DNA of 64,000 bases from Nocardioides oceani (lineage in GTDB: Bacteria; Actinomycetota; Actinomycetes; Propionibacteriales; Nocardioidaceae): NCBI RefSeq assembly GCF_030412965.1, contig NZ_JAUHJQ010000002.1, positions 124,001 to 188,000 on the forward strand, given 5' to 3'. The translations under genes were made by a program, and so were the position numbers. Below, piece after piece: positions 18,626 to 29,967 of this stretch. The number at the start of each line of letters is the position of its first letter. Positions within the stretch are counted from its first letter, which is position 1. The notes under the pieces are model-generated. The model worked only from the letters and a program-made list of their open reading frames with translations, was not told the origin of the DNA and did not search any database.

Positions 18626-19122
18626 GACTCCATCCCGAACGCCGCGATGGTCAGCCCGACCTTGCGGGTGTCGTCGGTGCGGGGCGGCTGCGCGTGCTCG
18701 TGGACCAGGGCGGCGGCCTGCTCGACGAGCGCGAGCGCCTCGGCCCACACCTCGTCGGTCACCCACAGCTCGGCGTCGCAGAGCTGGCTGCGCCCGGGCG
18801 TGCGCGCCGCCCAGCGGCGTACCAGCTCCTGGCTCATCGCGCGCACCTCCATCTCGCGCCCGGCGGGCTCGTCGGCAGAGAGGCCGATGCGCCACGGGTG
18901 CCGGTAGCGCTTGGCCGTCCCGCCCCGCACCCGTTCCTCGCCCGCCTCGACGACCTCACCGGCGCGGGCGAGCACGCGCAGGTGGTAGGACGCGTTGGCG
19001 TGGCTGATGCCGAGCTCGCGCGCGACCTCCGCCGCGCTCAGCTCGGCCCCCGTCAGCAGCGACAACATCTGCAGCCGCAGCGGGTGTGCGGTTGCGCGGA
19101 GCGCCTGGACCGGCTCGTCCAC
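18622..19122 (-). CDS. ArsR-type helix-turn-helix regulator
   Basis: A 166-residue regulator. HPLRLQMLSLLTGAELSAAEVARELGISHANASYHLRVLARAGEV (in successive motifs, about residues 12-56) is a classical ArsR/HTH_20 winged helix; the remainder is a helical C-terminal extension with no clustered metal-binding cysteines. GGGAGG precedes GTG 19122. It is coupled to the MFS exporter and has a dyad in its own leader, so it probably represses the pair. Confidence 0.85.
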   Translation of the reverse strand: MDEPVQALRATAHPLRLQMLSLLTGAELSAAEVARELGISHANASYHLRVLARAGEVVEAGEERVRGGTAKRYRHPWRIGLSADEPAGREMEVRAMSQELVRRWAARTPGRSQLCDAELWVTDEVWAEALALVEQAAALVHEHAQPPRTDDTRKVGLTIAAFGMES

Positions 19123-19127
19123 AAGAC

Positions 19128-19148
19128 CTCCCAATGGTCGTTGGGGAG
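19128..19148. promoter_or_regulatory. dyad at the ArsR translation start
   Basis: CTCCCAA (19128-19134) and TTGGGGAG (19141-19148) form an imperfect dyad that overlaps the ArsR ribosome site; a further TTGGGGAG half-site lies at about 19183-19190. The likely role is ArsR autoregulation. Confidence 0.4.
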
Positions 19149-19208
19149 TGTGGCGCAGGCCGGCCGCCACCGTCAAGGGGTTCTTGGGGAGTCGCGGCCT
19201 GCCGGGCA

Positions 19209-19278
19209 TGTAACGACAGGTTCGCTGCTCTGTCTGCACGCTGCAACGTGCATACAGAGCAGCGAACGTCGCGTTACA
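19209..19278 (-). terminator. 70-nt extended hairpin downstream of the enoyl-CoA hydratase gene
   Basis: Three nested perfect stems are separated by small internal loops: TGTAACG/CGTTACA (7 bp, 19209-19215 with 19272-19278), TTCGCTGCTCTGT/ACAGAGCAGCGAA (13 bp, 19221-19233 with 19254-19266) and TGCACG/CGTGCA (6 bp, 19235-19240 with 19247-19252). It lies 21 nt beyond the hydratase stop and before the arsR operon on the same strand. Confidence 0.6.
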
Positions 19279-19299
19279 AGCGCCGCGGCCGCAGCCGGG

Positions 19300-20091
19300 T
19301 CACTCGCCGCGGAAGACCGGCGGGCGGCGCTCGGCGAAGGCGACGACGCCCTCGACGACGTCGGCGGTGCGGAGCAGCACCGACTGGCCGAGCCTCTCGC
19401 GCTCGAGGGCGGGGTCGAGCTGGGTGAGGGTGGCGGCGTTGACGGCCTTCTTGCTGGCTGCAAGCGCGAGCGGCGGGCCGGCGGCCAGGCGGGCGGCGAG
19501 CGCGTCGACCTCCGCGTCGAACGAGTCGTCCGGCACGAGGTGGCTGACCAGCCCGGCGTCGTACGCCGCACGGGCCGGCAGCGGTTCGGCGAGCAGCGCC
19601 ATCCGCATCGCCCGGGCCCGCCCGACCGCGGCCGCGACGGTCGCCGACGCCCCGCCGTCGACCATGAGGCCGACGTTGGCGAAGGGCAGCAGGAACGACG
19701 CCGACTCCGCGGCGACGACGAGGTCGCAGGCGAGCGCGGCCGAGCAGCTGACCCCGGCCGCGACGCCGTTGACCGCGGCGACGACCGGCTTGTCGCAGGT
19801 GGTGATGGCGCGGATCCACCGGTTCGCGGTGTCCATCGAGGTCTCGTCGATGGTGTAGCGGCCGGAGATGTCGGCGCCGGTGCTGAAGGCCCGGCCGGTG
19901 CCGGTCAGCACCACGACCCGGACGTCGTCGCGGGCGGTCGCCCGCTCGAGCTCGGCGGCCATGAGTGCCGGCATGTCCGGGGTCAGCGCGTTGAGCGCCC
20001 GCGGGCGGTCCATGGTCAGCCGGAGCACGCCGTCGGCGAGCGCGACGTGCACCTCCGGGGCGGCGCCGTCCGCATCAGCCAACCTCGACAC
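19300..20091 (-). CDS. enoyl-CoA hydratase/isomerase family protein
   Basis: A 263-residue crotonase-fold protein. The N-terminal LTMDRPRALNALTPDM, the oxyanion-hole segments FSTGADISG and VNGVAAGVSCSAALACD, and the SKKAVNAAT helix near the C-terminus are clear. In the active-site region GVSCSAALACDLVVAAESASFLLPF the usual second catalytic Glu of hydratases cannot be assigned with confidence, so isomerase or thioesterase activity is possible. It starts inside the end of pncA (17-nt overlap) and is cotranscribed with it. Confidence 0.8.
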   Translation of the reverse strand: MSRLADADGAAPEVHVALADGVLRLTMDRPRALNALTPDMPALMAAELERATARDDVRVVVLTGTGRAFSTGADISGRYTIDETSMDTANRWIRAITTCDKPVVAAVNGVAAGVSCSAALACDLVVAAESASFLLPFANVGLMVDGGASATVAAAVGRARAMRMALLAEPLPARAAYDAGLVSHLVPDDSFDAEVDALAARLAAGPPLALAASKKAVNAATLTQLDPALERERLGQSVLLRTADVVEGVVAFAERRPPVFRGE

Positions 20092-20632
20092 CGGCCTCGC
20101 GCAGCTCGACGAGCGCCGCCTCGGTCGTGGCCGGCGCGACGCCGGCGCACAGGTCGAGCAGCACCCGGGTGGTGAAGCCGGCCGCCGCCGCGTCGAGCGC
20201 CGTCGCCCGGACGCAGTGGTCGGTAGCGATCCCGCAGACGTCGACCTCGGTGACGTCGCGCGCCCGGAGCCAGTCGGTGAGGGTCGAGCCGTCCTCGGCG
20301 GTCCCCTCGAAGCCGGAGTACGCCGCCGCGTGCTCGCCCTTGCGGAAGACGGCGTCGAACGGCGCCGGGTCCAGCTCGGGGTGGAAGTCCTCGCCGGCGG
20401 TGCCGATCTCGCAGTGCCTCGGCCAGGAGTGGACGAAGTCGGGGTCGCTCGACCAGTGGTCGCCCGGGTCGCGGTGGTGGTCCTTGGTGGCGACGACGTG
20501 GGACCAGTCGCGGGCCCGGTCGCGCAGCACGGCGGTCACGTCGCGCGCGACCTGCGCCCCGCCGGTCACGGGCAGCGAACCGCCCTCGCAGAAGTCGTTC
20601 TGGACGTCGACGACGACGAGCGCACGAGCCAT
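20075..20632 (-). CDS. pncA: nicotinamidase (pyrazinamidase-like)
   Basis: A 185-residue isochorismatase-fold amidase converting nicotinamide to nicotinate. The catalytic triad is visible as Asp9 (VVDVQNDFCEGGSL), Lys98 (VFRKGEH) and the nucleophile Cys140 (CGIATDHCVRATALDA). Metal ligands fit KDHHRDPGDHW and the DFVHSWPRHC segment. Its product feeds nicotinate phosphoribosyltransferase, encoded just downstream on the opposite side of the operon (20668-21966), so together they form the NAD salvage route. Confidence 0.93.
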   Translation of the reverse strand: MARALVVVDVQNDFCEGGSLPVTGGAQVARDVTAVLRDRARDWSHVVATKDHHRDPGDHWSSDPDFVHSWPRHCEIGTAGEDFHPELDPAPFDAVFRKGEHAAAYSGFEGTAEDGSTLTDWLRARDVTEVDVCGIATDHCVRATALDAAAAGFTTRVLLDLCAGVAPATTEAALVELREAGVEVG

Positions 20633-20667
20633 GGGGCGAGGCTAGTGCAGCGCCTGCGCCCGGCTCC

Positions 20668-21966
20668 TCAGTCGAGGCGGATGGTCGGGATGACCGGCTC
20701 GCCCCGCGACATCTGCTGGGCGGCGACGGGCAGCTCGGCGCGCGAGCGCAGGTGCCGCTCGCGGGCGACGTCGAGCGGCTCGCGCCCCACGACCTCGCCA
20801 GCGCGGACGAGCGGCACCAGCAGCTCGCGGTCGTCGCCGTCGTTCTCGGGTACCCGCCCGGTCCCGACCACCTCGGCCTCGGCGGTCCCGGCTGGGCCGC
20901 GGCGGCGCAGGGCGTACTTCCGGCCGCCGTAGGAGACCTTGTCCGCGCTCTTCTTCGCCACCGGCACCATTGCGCCGCCCTCGCCCTCGCGGGCGACCAG
21001 CTTGTAGACGAACCCGCTCGTCGGGTGTCCCGAGCCGGTCACCAGCTGGGTGCCGACGCCGTAGCCGTCGACCGGCGCGGCGGCGAGCGCGGCGATGGCG
21101 TACTCGTCGAGGTCGCTGGTGACGATGATCCGGGTGCCCGTCGCGCCGAGGGAGTCGAGCTGGTCGCGGACCTGCTGCGCCAGCCAGCCCAGGTCGCCGG
21201 AGTCCAGCCGCACCGCGCCGAGCCCCGGGCCGGCCACCTCGACGCCGACCCGCACCGCCTCGGCGATGTCGTAGGTGTCGACCAGCAGCGTCGTCCCCTC
21301 GCCGAGCGAGGCGACCTGCGCGCGGAACGCGTCCGCCTCGGTGTCGTGCAGCAGCGTGAAGCTGTGCGCCGACGTGCCGGACGTGGGCACGCCGTACCGC
21401 TGCCGGGCGGCGAGGTTCGAGGTGCCGGCGAAGCCCGCGACGTACGCCGCCCGCGCCGCCGCGACCGCCGCCTCCTCGTGGGTGCGCCGCGAGCCCATCT
21501 CCAGGCAGGGCCGCTCGCAGGAGACCATCGTCATCCGCGAGGCCGCGGAGGCGATCGCGGAGTCGTGGTTGTAGATCGAGAGCAGCACCGTCTCCAGCAG
21601 GACCGCCTCGGCGAACGTCGACTCGACCACCAGCAGCGGCGAGTGGGGGAAGTACGTCTCGCCCTCGGGGTAGCCCCACACGTCGCCGGAGAAGCGGTAC
21701 GCCGCCAGCCACTCCCGCGTCGGCTCGTCGACCACGTCCTCGAGCACCGACAGGACCGTCTCGTCGAAGCGGAACGCCTCGATCGCGTCGAGCGCGCGCC
21801 CGACGCCGGCGACCACGCCGTACCGCCGCCCCTCGGGCAGGCGGCGGGGGAACAGCTCGAAGACCGAGCGACGCTCGGCGGTGCCCGCGGCGAGAGCGGC
21901 CTGGAGCATCGTCAGCTCGTAGTGGTCGGTCAGCAACGCGGTGGAGGGCGCGGTCGGGGGAGTCAC
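20668..21966 (-). CDS. pncB: nicotinate phosphoribosyltransferase
   Basis: A 432-residue enzyme that makes nicotinate mononucleotide from nicotinate and PRPP. Family motifs are LLTDHYELTMLQAAL, FELFPRRLPEGRRYGVVAG, GTSAHSFTLLHDTE, RLDSGDLGWLAQQVR, TSDLDEYAI and GYGVGTQLVTG (phosphate loop). GTG 21966 gives the normal length. pncA follows at 35 bp on the same strand, giving the operon pncB-pncA-hydratase. clpS diverges from it with a short 39-bp gap. Confidence 0.93.
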   Translation of the reverse strand: MTPPTAPSTALLTDHYELTMLQAALAAGTAERRSVFELFPRRLPEGRRYGVVAGVGRALDAIEAFRFDETVLSVLEDVVDEPTREWLAAYRFSGDVWGYPEGETYFPHSPLLVVESTFAEAVLLETVLLSIYNHDSAIASAASRMTMVSCERPCLEMGSRRTHEEAAVAAARAAYVAGFAGTSNLAARQRYGVPTSGTSAHSFTLLHDTEADAFRAQVASLGEGTTLLVDTYDIAEAVRVGVEVAGPGLGAVRLDSGDLGWLAQQVRDQLDSLGATGTRIIVTSDLDEYAIAALAAAPVDGYGVGTQLVTGSGHPTSGFVYKLVAREGEGGAMVPVAKKSADKVSYGGRKYALRRRGPAGTAEAEVVGTGRVPENDGDDRELLVPLVRAGEVVGREPLDVARERHLRSRAELPVAAQQMSRGEPVIPTIRLD

Positions 21967-22005
21967 GTGACAAGGGTGCCCACTTCGCTGTGACACCATG
22001 GACGG

Positions 22006-22302
22006 GTGTCCGCCGCCAGTCCTGTCGACGTCGAGCCGACCACCACTCCCGACGAGATCACCTTCCTGGCCAAGCCGTGGGTCACGATCGTCTGGAACGA
22101 CCCGGTCAACCTGATGTCCTACGTCACCTACGTCTTCCAGAAGTACTTCGGCTACGACAAGAAGAAGGCCGAGAAGCTGATGATGGAGGTCCACGAGGAC
22201 GGCAGGTCCGTCGTCAGCTCGGGGACCCGCGAGGAGATGGAGCGCGACGTGCAGGCGATGCACGAGTACGGCCTCTGGGCGACGATGGACCGCGCGGAGT
22301 GA
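22006..22302 (+). CDS. clpS: ATP-dependent Clp protease adaptor ClpS
   Basis: A 98-residue N-degron adaptor that hands substrates to ClpA/ClpC-ClpP. Recognised by [22 protein letters not shown] and [17 protein letters not shown], which carry the ligand-pocket residues, and the C-terminal [10 protein letters not shown]. The GTG is 6 nt after CACCAT, possibly leaderless. DUF2017 follows after 7 bp, an order conserved in actinobacteria. Confidence 0.95.
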   Translation: MSAASPVDVEPTTTPDEITFLAKPWVTIVWNDPVNLMSYVTYVFQKYFGYDKKKAEKLMMEVHEDGRSVVSSGTREEMERDVQAMHEYGLWATMDRAE

Positions 22303-22309
22303 GCGGCCG

Positions 22310-22900
22310 GTGAGCGGGTTCGCACGCCACCGCCGCAGCGGGCGGGTCATCGCCAACTTCACCGGCTTCGAGGCCGACCTGCTGCGCTCGCTGGCCTCCC
22401 AGCTCGTCGAGCTGCTGCGCAACGAGGCGGCCGTCCCGAACGACAGCCAGGACCCGTTCGAGGCGCTGATGGACTTCACCGGGCCGACGACCGAGCCGGA
22501 CGACCCGGTCCTCGCGCGGCTGTTCCCGACGGCCTACCGCGACGACGAGGAGGCGGCGGGGGAGTTCCGCCGCTACACGGAGGGCACGTTGCGCGACGGC
22601 AAGGCCCGCGCGGCCGCGACGATCATCGACGGGCTCGAGGAGGCCGGCCTGCCGGCCGAGCTCACCGAGGACGGGCTGATGATCGACGTCGAGCTCGACG
22701 AGCCGACCGCCGAGACCTGGATGCGCTCGTTCACCGACATCCGCCTCGCGCTGGCCACCCGGCTCGGCGTGGAGGACGGCGACGAGGAGTACTGGTACGC
22801 CCTCCCCGACGACGACCCCCGCGCCCAGGCCCACGACATCTACGAGTGGGTCGGCTACCTCCAGGAGACGATCGTCGGCGCGCTGAGCGCGCGGCGCTGA
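22310..22900 (+). CDS. DUF2017 family protein
   Basis: A 196-residue helical protein of the DUF2017 family, which follows clpS in many actinobacteria. FTGFEADLLRSLASQLVELL, EFRRYTEGTLRDGKARAAATIIDGLEEAG and the C-terminal EEYWYALPDDDPRAQAHDIYEWVGYLQETIV are characteristic. The role is unknown; conserved linkage suggests a Clp-related task. Its stop overlaps the next ATG by one base. Confidence 0.9.
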   Translation: MSGFARHRRSGRVIANFTGFEADLLRSLASQLVELLRNEAAVPNDSQDPFEALMDFTGPTTEPDDPVLARLFPTAYRDDEEAAGEFRRYTEGTLRDGKARAAATIIDGLEEAGLPAELTEDGLMIDVELDEPTAETWMRSFTDIRLALATRLGVEDGDEEYWYALPDDDPRAQAHDIYEWVGYLQETIVGALSARR

Positions 22901-23219
22901 TGGCCGTCCGGGGACCCCTGGTGCCGGCGTCGACCGCCGACCTCGGCACCGGCGCGCTGGCGGGCCGCCGGGCGACGTACGCCACGGACCCGGCGGAGGC
23001 GGTCGGTCCCGAGGTCCGGCTCGTCGACCAGCAGCCCGTCGAGGTCGTCCTCCGGGTCGACGGTGACACCTGGAGCGGCACCACCGGCGGGGGCAGCGCC
23101 ACGACGAGGCGCTCGAGGGGACCCGGCTCGACCTCGCCGACGTCCGGCTCCGGCGTGCCGGCACCGGCGGCGTCGCCGACCGGCCCGCCCGGCTGAGCGC
23201 GTCGTTCGTCCGCGGGTGA
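22900..23219 (+). pseudogene. small hypothetical gene with an apparent -1 frameshift
   Basis: Reading from ATG 22900 gives a plausible 60-odd-residue protein up to DGDTWSGTTGG (about 23090), after which the frame turns into low-complexity Ser/Thr/Pro and stops at 23196. One base earlier in phase, the downstream sequence reads HDEALEGTRLDLADV then ADRPARLSASFVRG and stops at 23219, with much more protein-like composition. A lost G in the G-rich tract near 23087-23094 would join the two. It directly follows DUF2017. The family is not recognised; the break may be real or a sequencing error. Confidence 0.5.
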
Positions 23220-23243
23220 GGGGGCGGTGCGAGGATCGGCGGC

Positions 23244-23711
23244 GTGCCGATCCCGCCCTTCGTCGTCGAGCTCCGTGAGCTCGTCGGCACCCGCGAGCTG
23301 TGGCTGCCGGGCGTGACCGCCGTCGTACGCCGCGGTGACGAGATCCTGCTGACCGAGCGGGTCGACAACGGCCGCTGGGCGCCGGTGACCGGGATCGTCG
23401 ACCCTGGCGAGGAGCCGGCCGTCGCGGCCCGGCGCGAGGCGCTCGAGGAGGCCGGCGTCGAGATCTCGGTCGACCGGCTCGCCGCCGTCAGCGTCAGCCC
23501 GCGGATCACCCACCCCAACGGCGACCGCGGCGTCTACCTGGACATGACGTTCGCGTGCTCGTGGGTCTCCGGGGAGCCGTACGCCGCCGACGACGAGAAC
23601 ACCGACGTCCGCTGGTGGCCGGTCGCCGACCTGCCGCCGATGCAGGACTCCATGCTCGCCCGGATCGACGCCGGGCTCTCCGACGAGGTGGCCGCCCGGT
23701 TCCTCCGCTGA
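23244..23711 (+). CDS. NUDIX hydrolase
   Basis: A 155-residue NUDIX protein. The box GIVDPGEEPAVAARREALEEAGVEI (about residues 51-75) keeps the REx2EE metal-binding core. The context LPGVTAVVRRGDEILLTERVDNGRWAPVTG and the C-terminal DVRWWPVADLPPM fit ADP-ribose or mutator-type hydrolases. Substrate cannot be told. It converges on gdhA, with a large inverted repeat between. Confidence 0.9.
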   Translation: MPIPPFVVELRELVGTRELWLPGVTAVVRRGDEILLTERVDNGRWAPVTGIVDPGEEPAVAARREALEEAGVEISVDRLAAVSVSPRITHPNGDRGVYLDMTFACSWVSGEPYAADDENTDVRWWPVADLPPMQDSMLARIDAGLSDEVAARFLR

Positions 23712-23735
23712 CCCGCGGTGGGACGGGTGGTCGTC

Positions 23736-23802
23736 GGGGTAGTCACGGACGAAAACGTCCTCGACGACCTAGCCGGAGGACGTTTTCGTCCGTGACTACC
23801 CC
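23736..23802. terminator. 27-bp perfect inverted repeat between convergent genes
   Basis: The arm 23736-23762 (beginning GGGGTAGTCACGGACG and ending CGTCCTC) is the exact complement of 23776-23802, with a 13-nt loop. It lies between the NUDIX and gdhA stops. As RNA it would form a long hairpin on either strand, ending with a short run of C or U-poor sequence; a bidirectional terminator is the simplest reading. Confidence 0.7.
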
Positions 23803-23818
23803 CTCCCGGGCGTGCGCC

Positions 23819-25174
<1,356 letters not shown>

Positions 25175-25249
25175 CTAGGCAGCGCCGCGGCGGGTCCGGG
25201 GACCGGGCACGGTGTCCGAGATGCGGGACGCACCGCCTACGCTGGCCGG

Positions 25250-25684
25250 GTGCTCACCATCGACCAGGCGACGTACGACGCCATCGTCCGGCACGCCAAG
25301 CGCGACCACCCCGACGAGGCCTGCGGCATCGTGGCCGGCCCCGAGGGCAGCGACCGGCCCGAGCGGGTCGTGGAGATGGTGAACGCGGCCGGGAGCCCGA
25401 CGTTCTACGAGTTCGACTCCACCGAGCTGCTCGACCTCTACAAGCAGATGTGGGACCGCGACGAGGAGCCGGTGGTGATCTACCACTCCCACACCGCGAC
25501 CGAGGCCTACCCCAGCCGCACCGACATCGGCCTGGCCAGCGAGCCCGGCGCCCACTACGTGCTCGTCAGCACCCGCGAGCACGGGAATAACGAGGGCCCG
25601 GTGGAGTTCAGGTCCTACAGGATCGTGGACGGCGCGGTGACCGAGGAAGAGGTCGCCGTCGTCCCCGCACTGCCCGCCCGCTAG
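25250..25684 (+). CDS. mec: Mec-like JAMM metalloprotease for CysO processing
   Basis: A 144-residue Mov34/MPN+ protease. The zinc site is complete: Glu23 (DEACGIVAG) and His79-x-His81-x10-Asp92 (YHSHTATEAYPSRTD). In Mycobacterium tuberculosis Mec releases cysteine from the CysO-cysteine adduct; gene order here (mec-cysO-cysM) is the same except for one insertion. TACGCT (25238-25243) is 6 nt before the GTG, indicating a leaderless transcript. Confidence 0.9.
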   Translation: MLTIDQATYDAIVRHAKRDHPDEACGIVAGPEGSDRPERVVEMVNAAGSPTFYEFDSTELLDLYKQMWDRDEEPVVIYHSHTATEAYPSRTDIGLASEPGAHYVLVSTREHGNNEGPVEFRSYRIVDGAVTEEEVAVVPALPAR

Positions 25685-25719
25685 ACCCGCACCCGCCCCG
25701 ACGAGGAGTCCGACGAACC

Positions 25720-25995
25720 ATGGCCATCGAGGTCCGAATCCCGACCATCCTGCGCACCTACACCGACGGCGAGAAGGCCGTGACCGGTGACGGCGCCAGC
25801 CTGAGCGCGCTGATCGACGACCTGGAGGCGAACCACCCCGGCATCAAGGACCGCCTCATCGACAACGGCGACCTGCGCCGATTCGTCAACGTCTACATCA
25901 ACGACGAGGACGTCCGCTTCATCGGCGGCCTCGAGGCGCAGCTCTCCGACGGCGACCAGGTCGTCGTGCTGCCCGCCGTCGCGGGCGGCTGCTGA
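25720..25995 (+). CDS. cysO: CysO sulfur-carrier protein (MoaD/ThiS fold)
   Basis: A 91-residue ubiquitin-like sulfur carrier: MAIEVRIPTILRTYTDGEKAV, RFVNVYINDEDVRFIGGLE and DGDQVVVLPAVAGG match CysO. The C-terminal Gly-Gly, which is thiocarboxylated, is followed here by one extra Cys before the stop, so maturation must remove it; the adjacent Mec protease is the obvious candidate. It supplies sulfur to CysM for cysteine synthesis independent of free sulfide. CGAGGAG lies upstream of the ATG. Confidence 0.92.
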   Translation: MAIEVRIPTILRTYTDGEKAVTGDGASLSALIDDLEANHPGIKDRLIDNGDLRRFVNVYINDEDVRFIGGLEAQLSDGDQVVVLPAVAGGC

Positions 25996-26019
25996 CCGGG
26001 GACGCGCCAGCGGACCCGG

Positions 26020-26051
26020 TACCTTGCGGGAATGGTTGAGCTGAGCGCCCG

Positions 26052-26055
<4 letters not shown>
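26020..26055 (+). promoter_or_regulatory. leaderless promoter with a 7-codon leader ORF overlapping the NYN gene
   Basis: TACCTT at 26020-26025 is followed 6 nt later by ATG 26032, which opens a seven-codon frame (MVELSAR) ending in TGA 26053-26055. That stop overlaps the ATG (26052) of the NYN gene as ATGA. The spacing is just that of the other leaderless genes in the window, so translation would start at the leader peptide and re-initiate at the NYN gene. Confidence 0.5.
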
Positions 26056-28697
<2,642 letters not shown>

Positions 28698-28719
28698 CGC
28701 GGACCGCCGGCAGTACCAG

Positions 28720-28771
28720 TCGGCGGTATCGGTCGGCGGTATCGGTCGGCGGTATCAGTCGGCGGTGAGGT
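28720..28771. repeat. 13-bp tandem repeat between and into convergent genes
   Basis: TCGGCGGTATCGG occurs at 28720-28732 and 28733-28745, a near copy (TCGGCGGTATCAG) at 28746-28758 and a partial one at 28759-28771. The stop codon of the minus-strand phosphodiesterase gene (28755-28757) lies inside the third unit. Confidence 0.75.
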
Positions 28772-29780
28772 CGAGCGGGTCGTCCTGCCCGAACTCGCTG
28801 CCCGGCACCGGGTCGAGCCCGAGCAGGCCGGTGACCACGTTGGCGAGGTCGCCGTTGCGGACCGGCTGCCTGCCGGCGTACGACGTGCGCGTGCGGCCGG
28901 GCTCCGAGCGGTCGGGGTTGAGCGCGTAGAGGTCCGCGGGCGCGATGCCCGGCCCCCAGGCGAGGAACGGCACCCGGTGGTTCGCGTACCGCGTCGGGTC
29001 GAAGTGGTCGCGGCCCTTGCCGCCGTGGTCGGCGGTCAGCACGACGACGACCTCGCGCCGCAGCTCCTCGTCGCCCTCGACGGCGCGCACGAGCTTGCCG
29101 ATGAGGCGGTCGGTGCGGGCGACGGCGTCGAGGTAGGCAGGCGACATGAAGCCATGCTCGTGGCCGGCGACGTCGGGGGTGGCGACGTGGACGAACGTGA
29201 GCGCCCGGTCCTCGTGCAGCAGGTCGCGCCGGGCGGCGCGGACGAGCGCGAGCGGGTCCTCGTCGTAGGTCAGTGCGTCCACGCCGGCCGGCCACGAGCG
29301 GTCGAAGAGGGTGAACTTCTCCTTGCCGGTGAAGACCACCGACTCACCGCCGGCGCCGTGGACCACGCTGAAGACGGAGGAGACACCGTGGCCCGCGGCG
29401 CGCTGGACGGTGGTGTCGGGGCGGTGCGTGTTCCAGGTGACGCCGTGGCCGCCCTTCGCCGCGTCGACCCTCCGCCCGGTCACCATCCCGGTGTGGTTGG
29501 GCAGGGTGAGGGTCAGCTCCCGCTCGGTGCGCGAGTTGCGGGTGGCGGCGCCCTCGGCGAGCAGCCGGTGGAGCACCGGCGTGCGGTCCTTGCCCAGCCG
29601 CGTCAGCGCGGCCGGGTTGAGCCCGTCGACGGAGATCGCCAGCACCCTCCGGTCGTCGGGGACGGCCCGCCCGACCGTCGCCGCCCGGTCCGGAGAGGGC
29701 TCGGGGCCGGCGGGCGCGGAGGCGCAGGAGAGCGAGAGGAGGCCGGCGACGGCGGCTGCCACGAAGGAGGTACGACGCAC
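28755..29780 (-). CDS. lipoprotein of the alkaline phosphatase/phosphodiesterase superfamily
   Basis: A 341-residue exported hydrolase. The lipobox LSLSCAS puts Cys19 as lipidation site. The metal site is recognisable: ISVDGLNPAAL (first Asp), LTLPNHTGMVTG (Thr/Asn nucleophile region), FVHVATPDVAGHEHGF (Asp/His) and LTADHGGKG (Asp-His), with a final NHRVPFLAWGPGI His. It resembles type I phosphodiesterase/nucleotide pyrophosphatases and sulfatase-like metalloenzymes. GTG 29780 is the start. The last codons run into a tandem repeat. Confidence 0.85.
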   Translation of the reverse strand: MRRTSFVAAAVAGLLSLSCASAPAGPEPSPDRAATVGRAVPDDRRVLAISVDGLNPAALTRLGKDRTPVLHRLLAEGAATRNSRTERELTLTLPNHTGMVTGRRVDAAKGGHGVTWNTHRPDTTVQRAAGHGVSSVFSVVHGAGGESVVFTGKEKFTLFDRSWPAGVDALTYDEDPLALVRAARRDLLHEDRALTFVHVATPDVAGHEHGFMSPAYLDAVARTDRLIGKLVRAVEGDEELRREVVVVLTADHGGKGRDHFDPTRYANHRVPFLAWGPGIAPADLYALNPDRSEPGRTRTSYAGRQPVRNGDLANVVTGLLGLDPVPGSEFGQDDPLDLTAD

Positions 29781-29967
29781 CCGACCACGCTAACCCCGCG
29801 CCGCCGTGTGCGCGGGAGCACGCCCGCGCCGGACGTGACGCTGCTCAAGAGTCCGTGCCTTCGGGGGACGTTGCGCCTACCGTTGCGTCCGTGCCGCACG
29901 TGTCCCGCCCCGCCGCCGTCCCCGGCGCCCGGGTCGTCCCGGACGGCCGGCTCGGGGGAGGCGCGGG

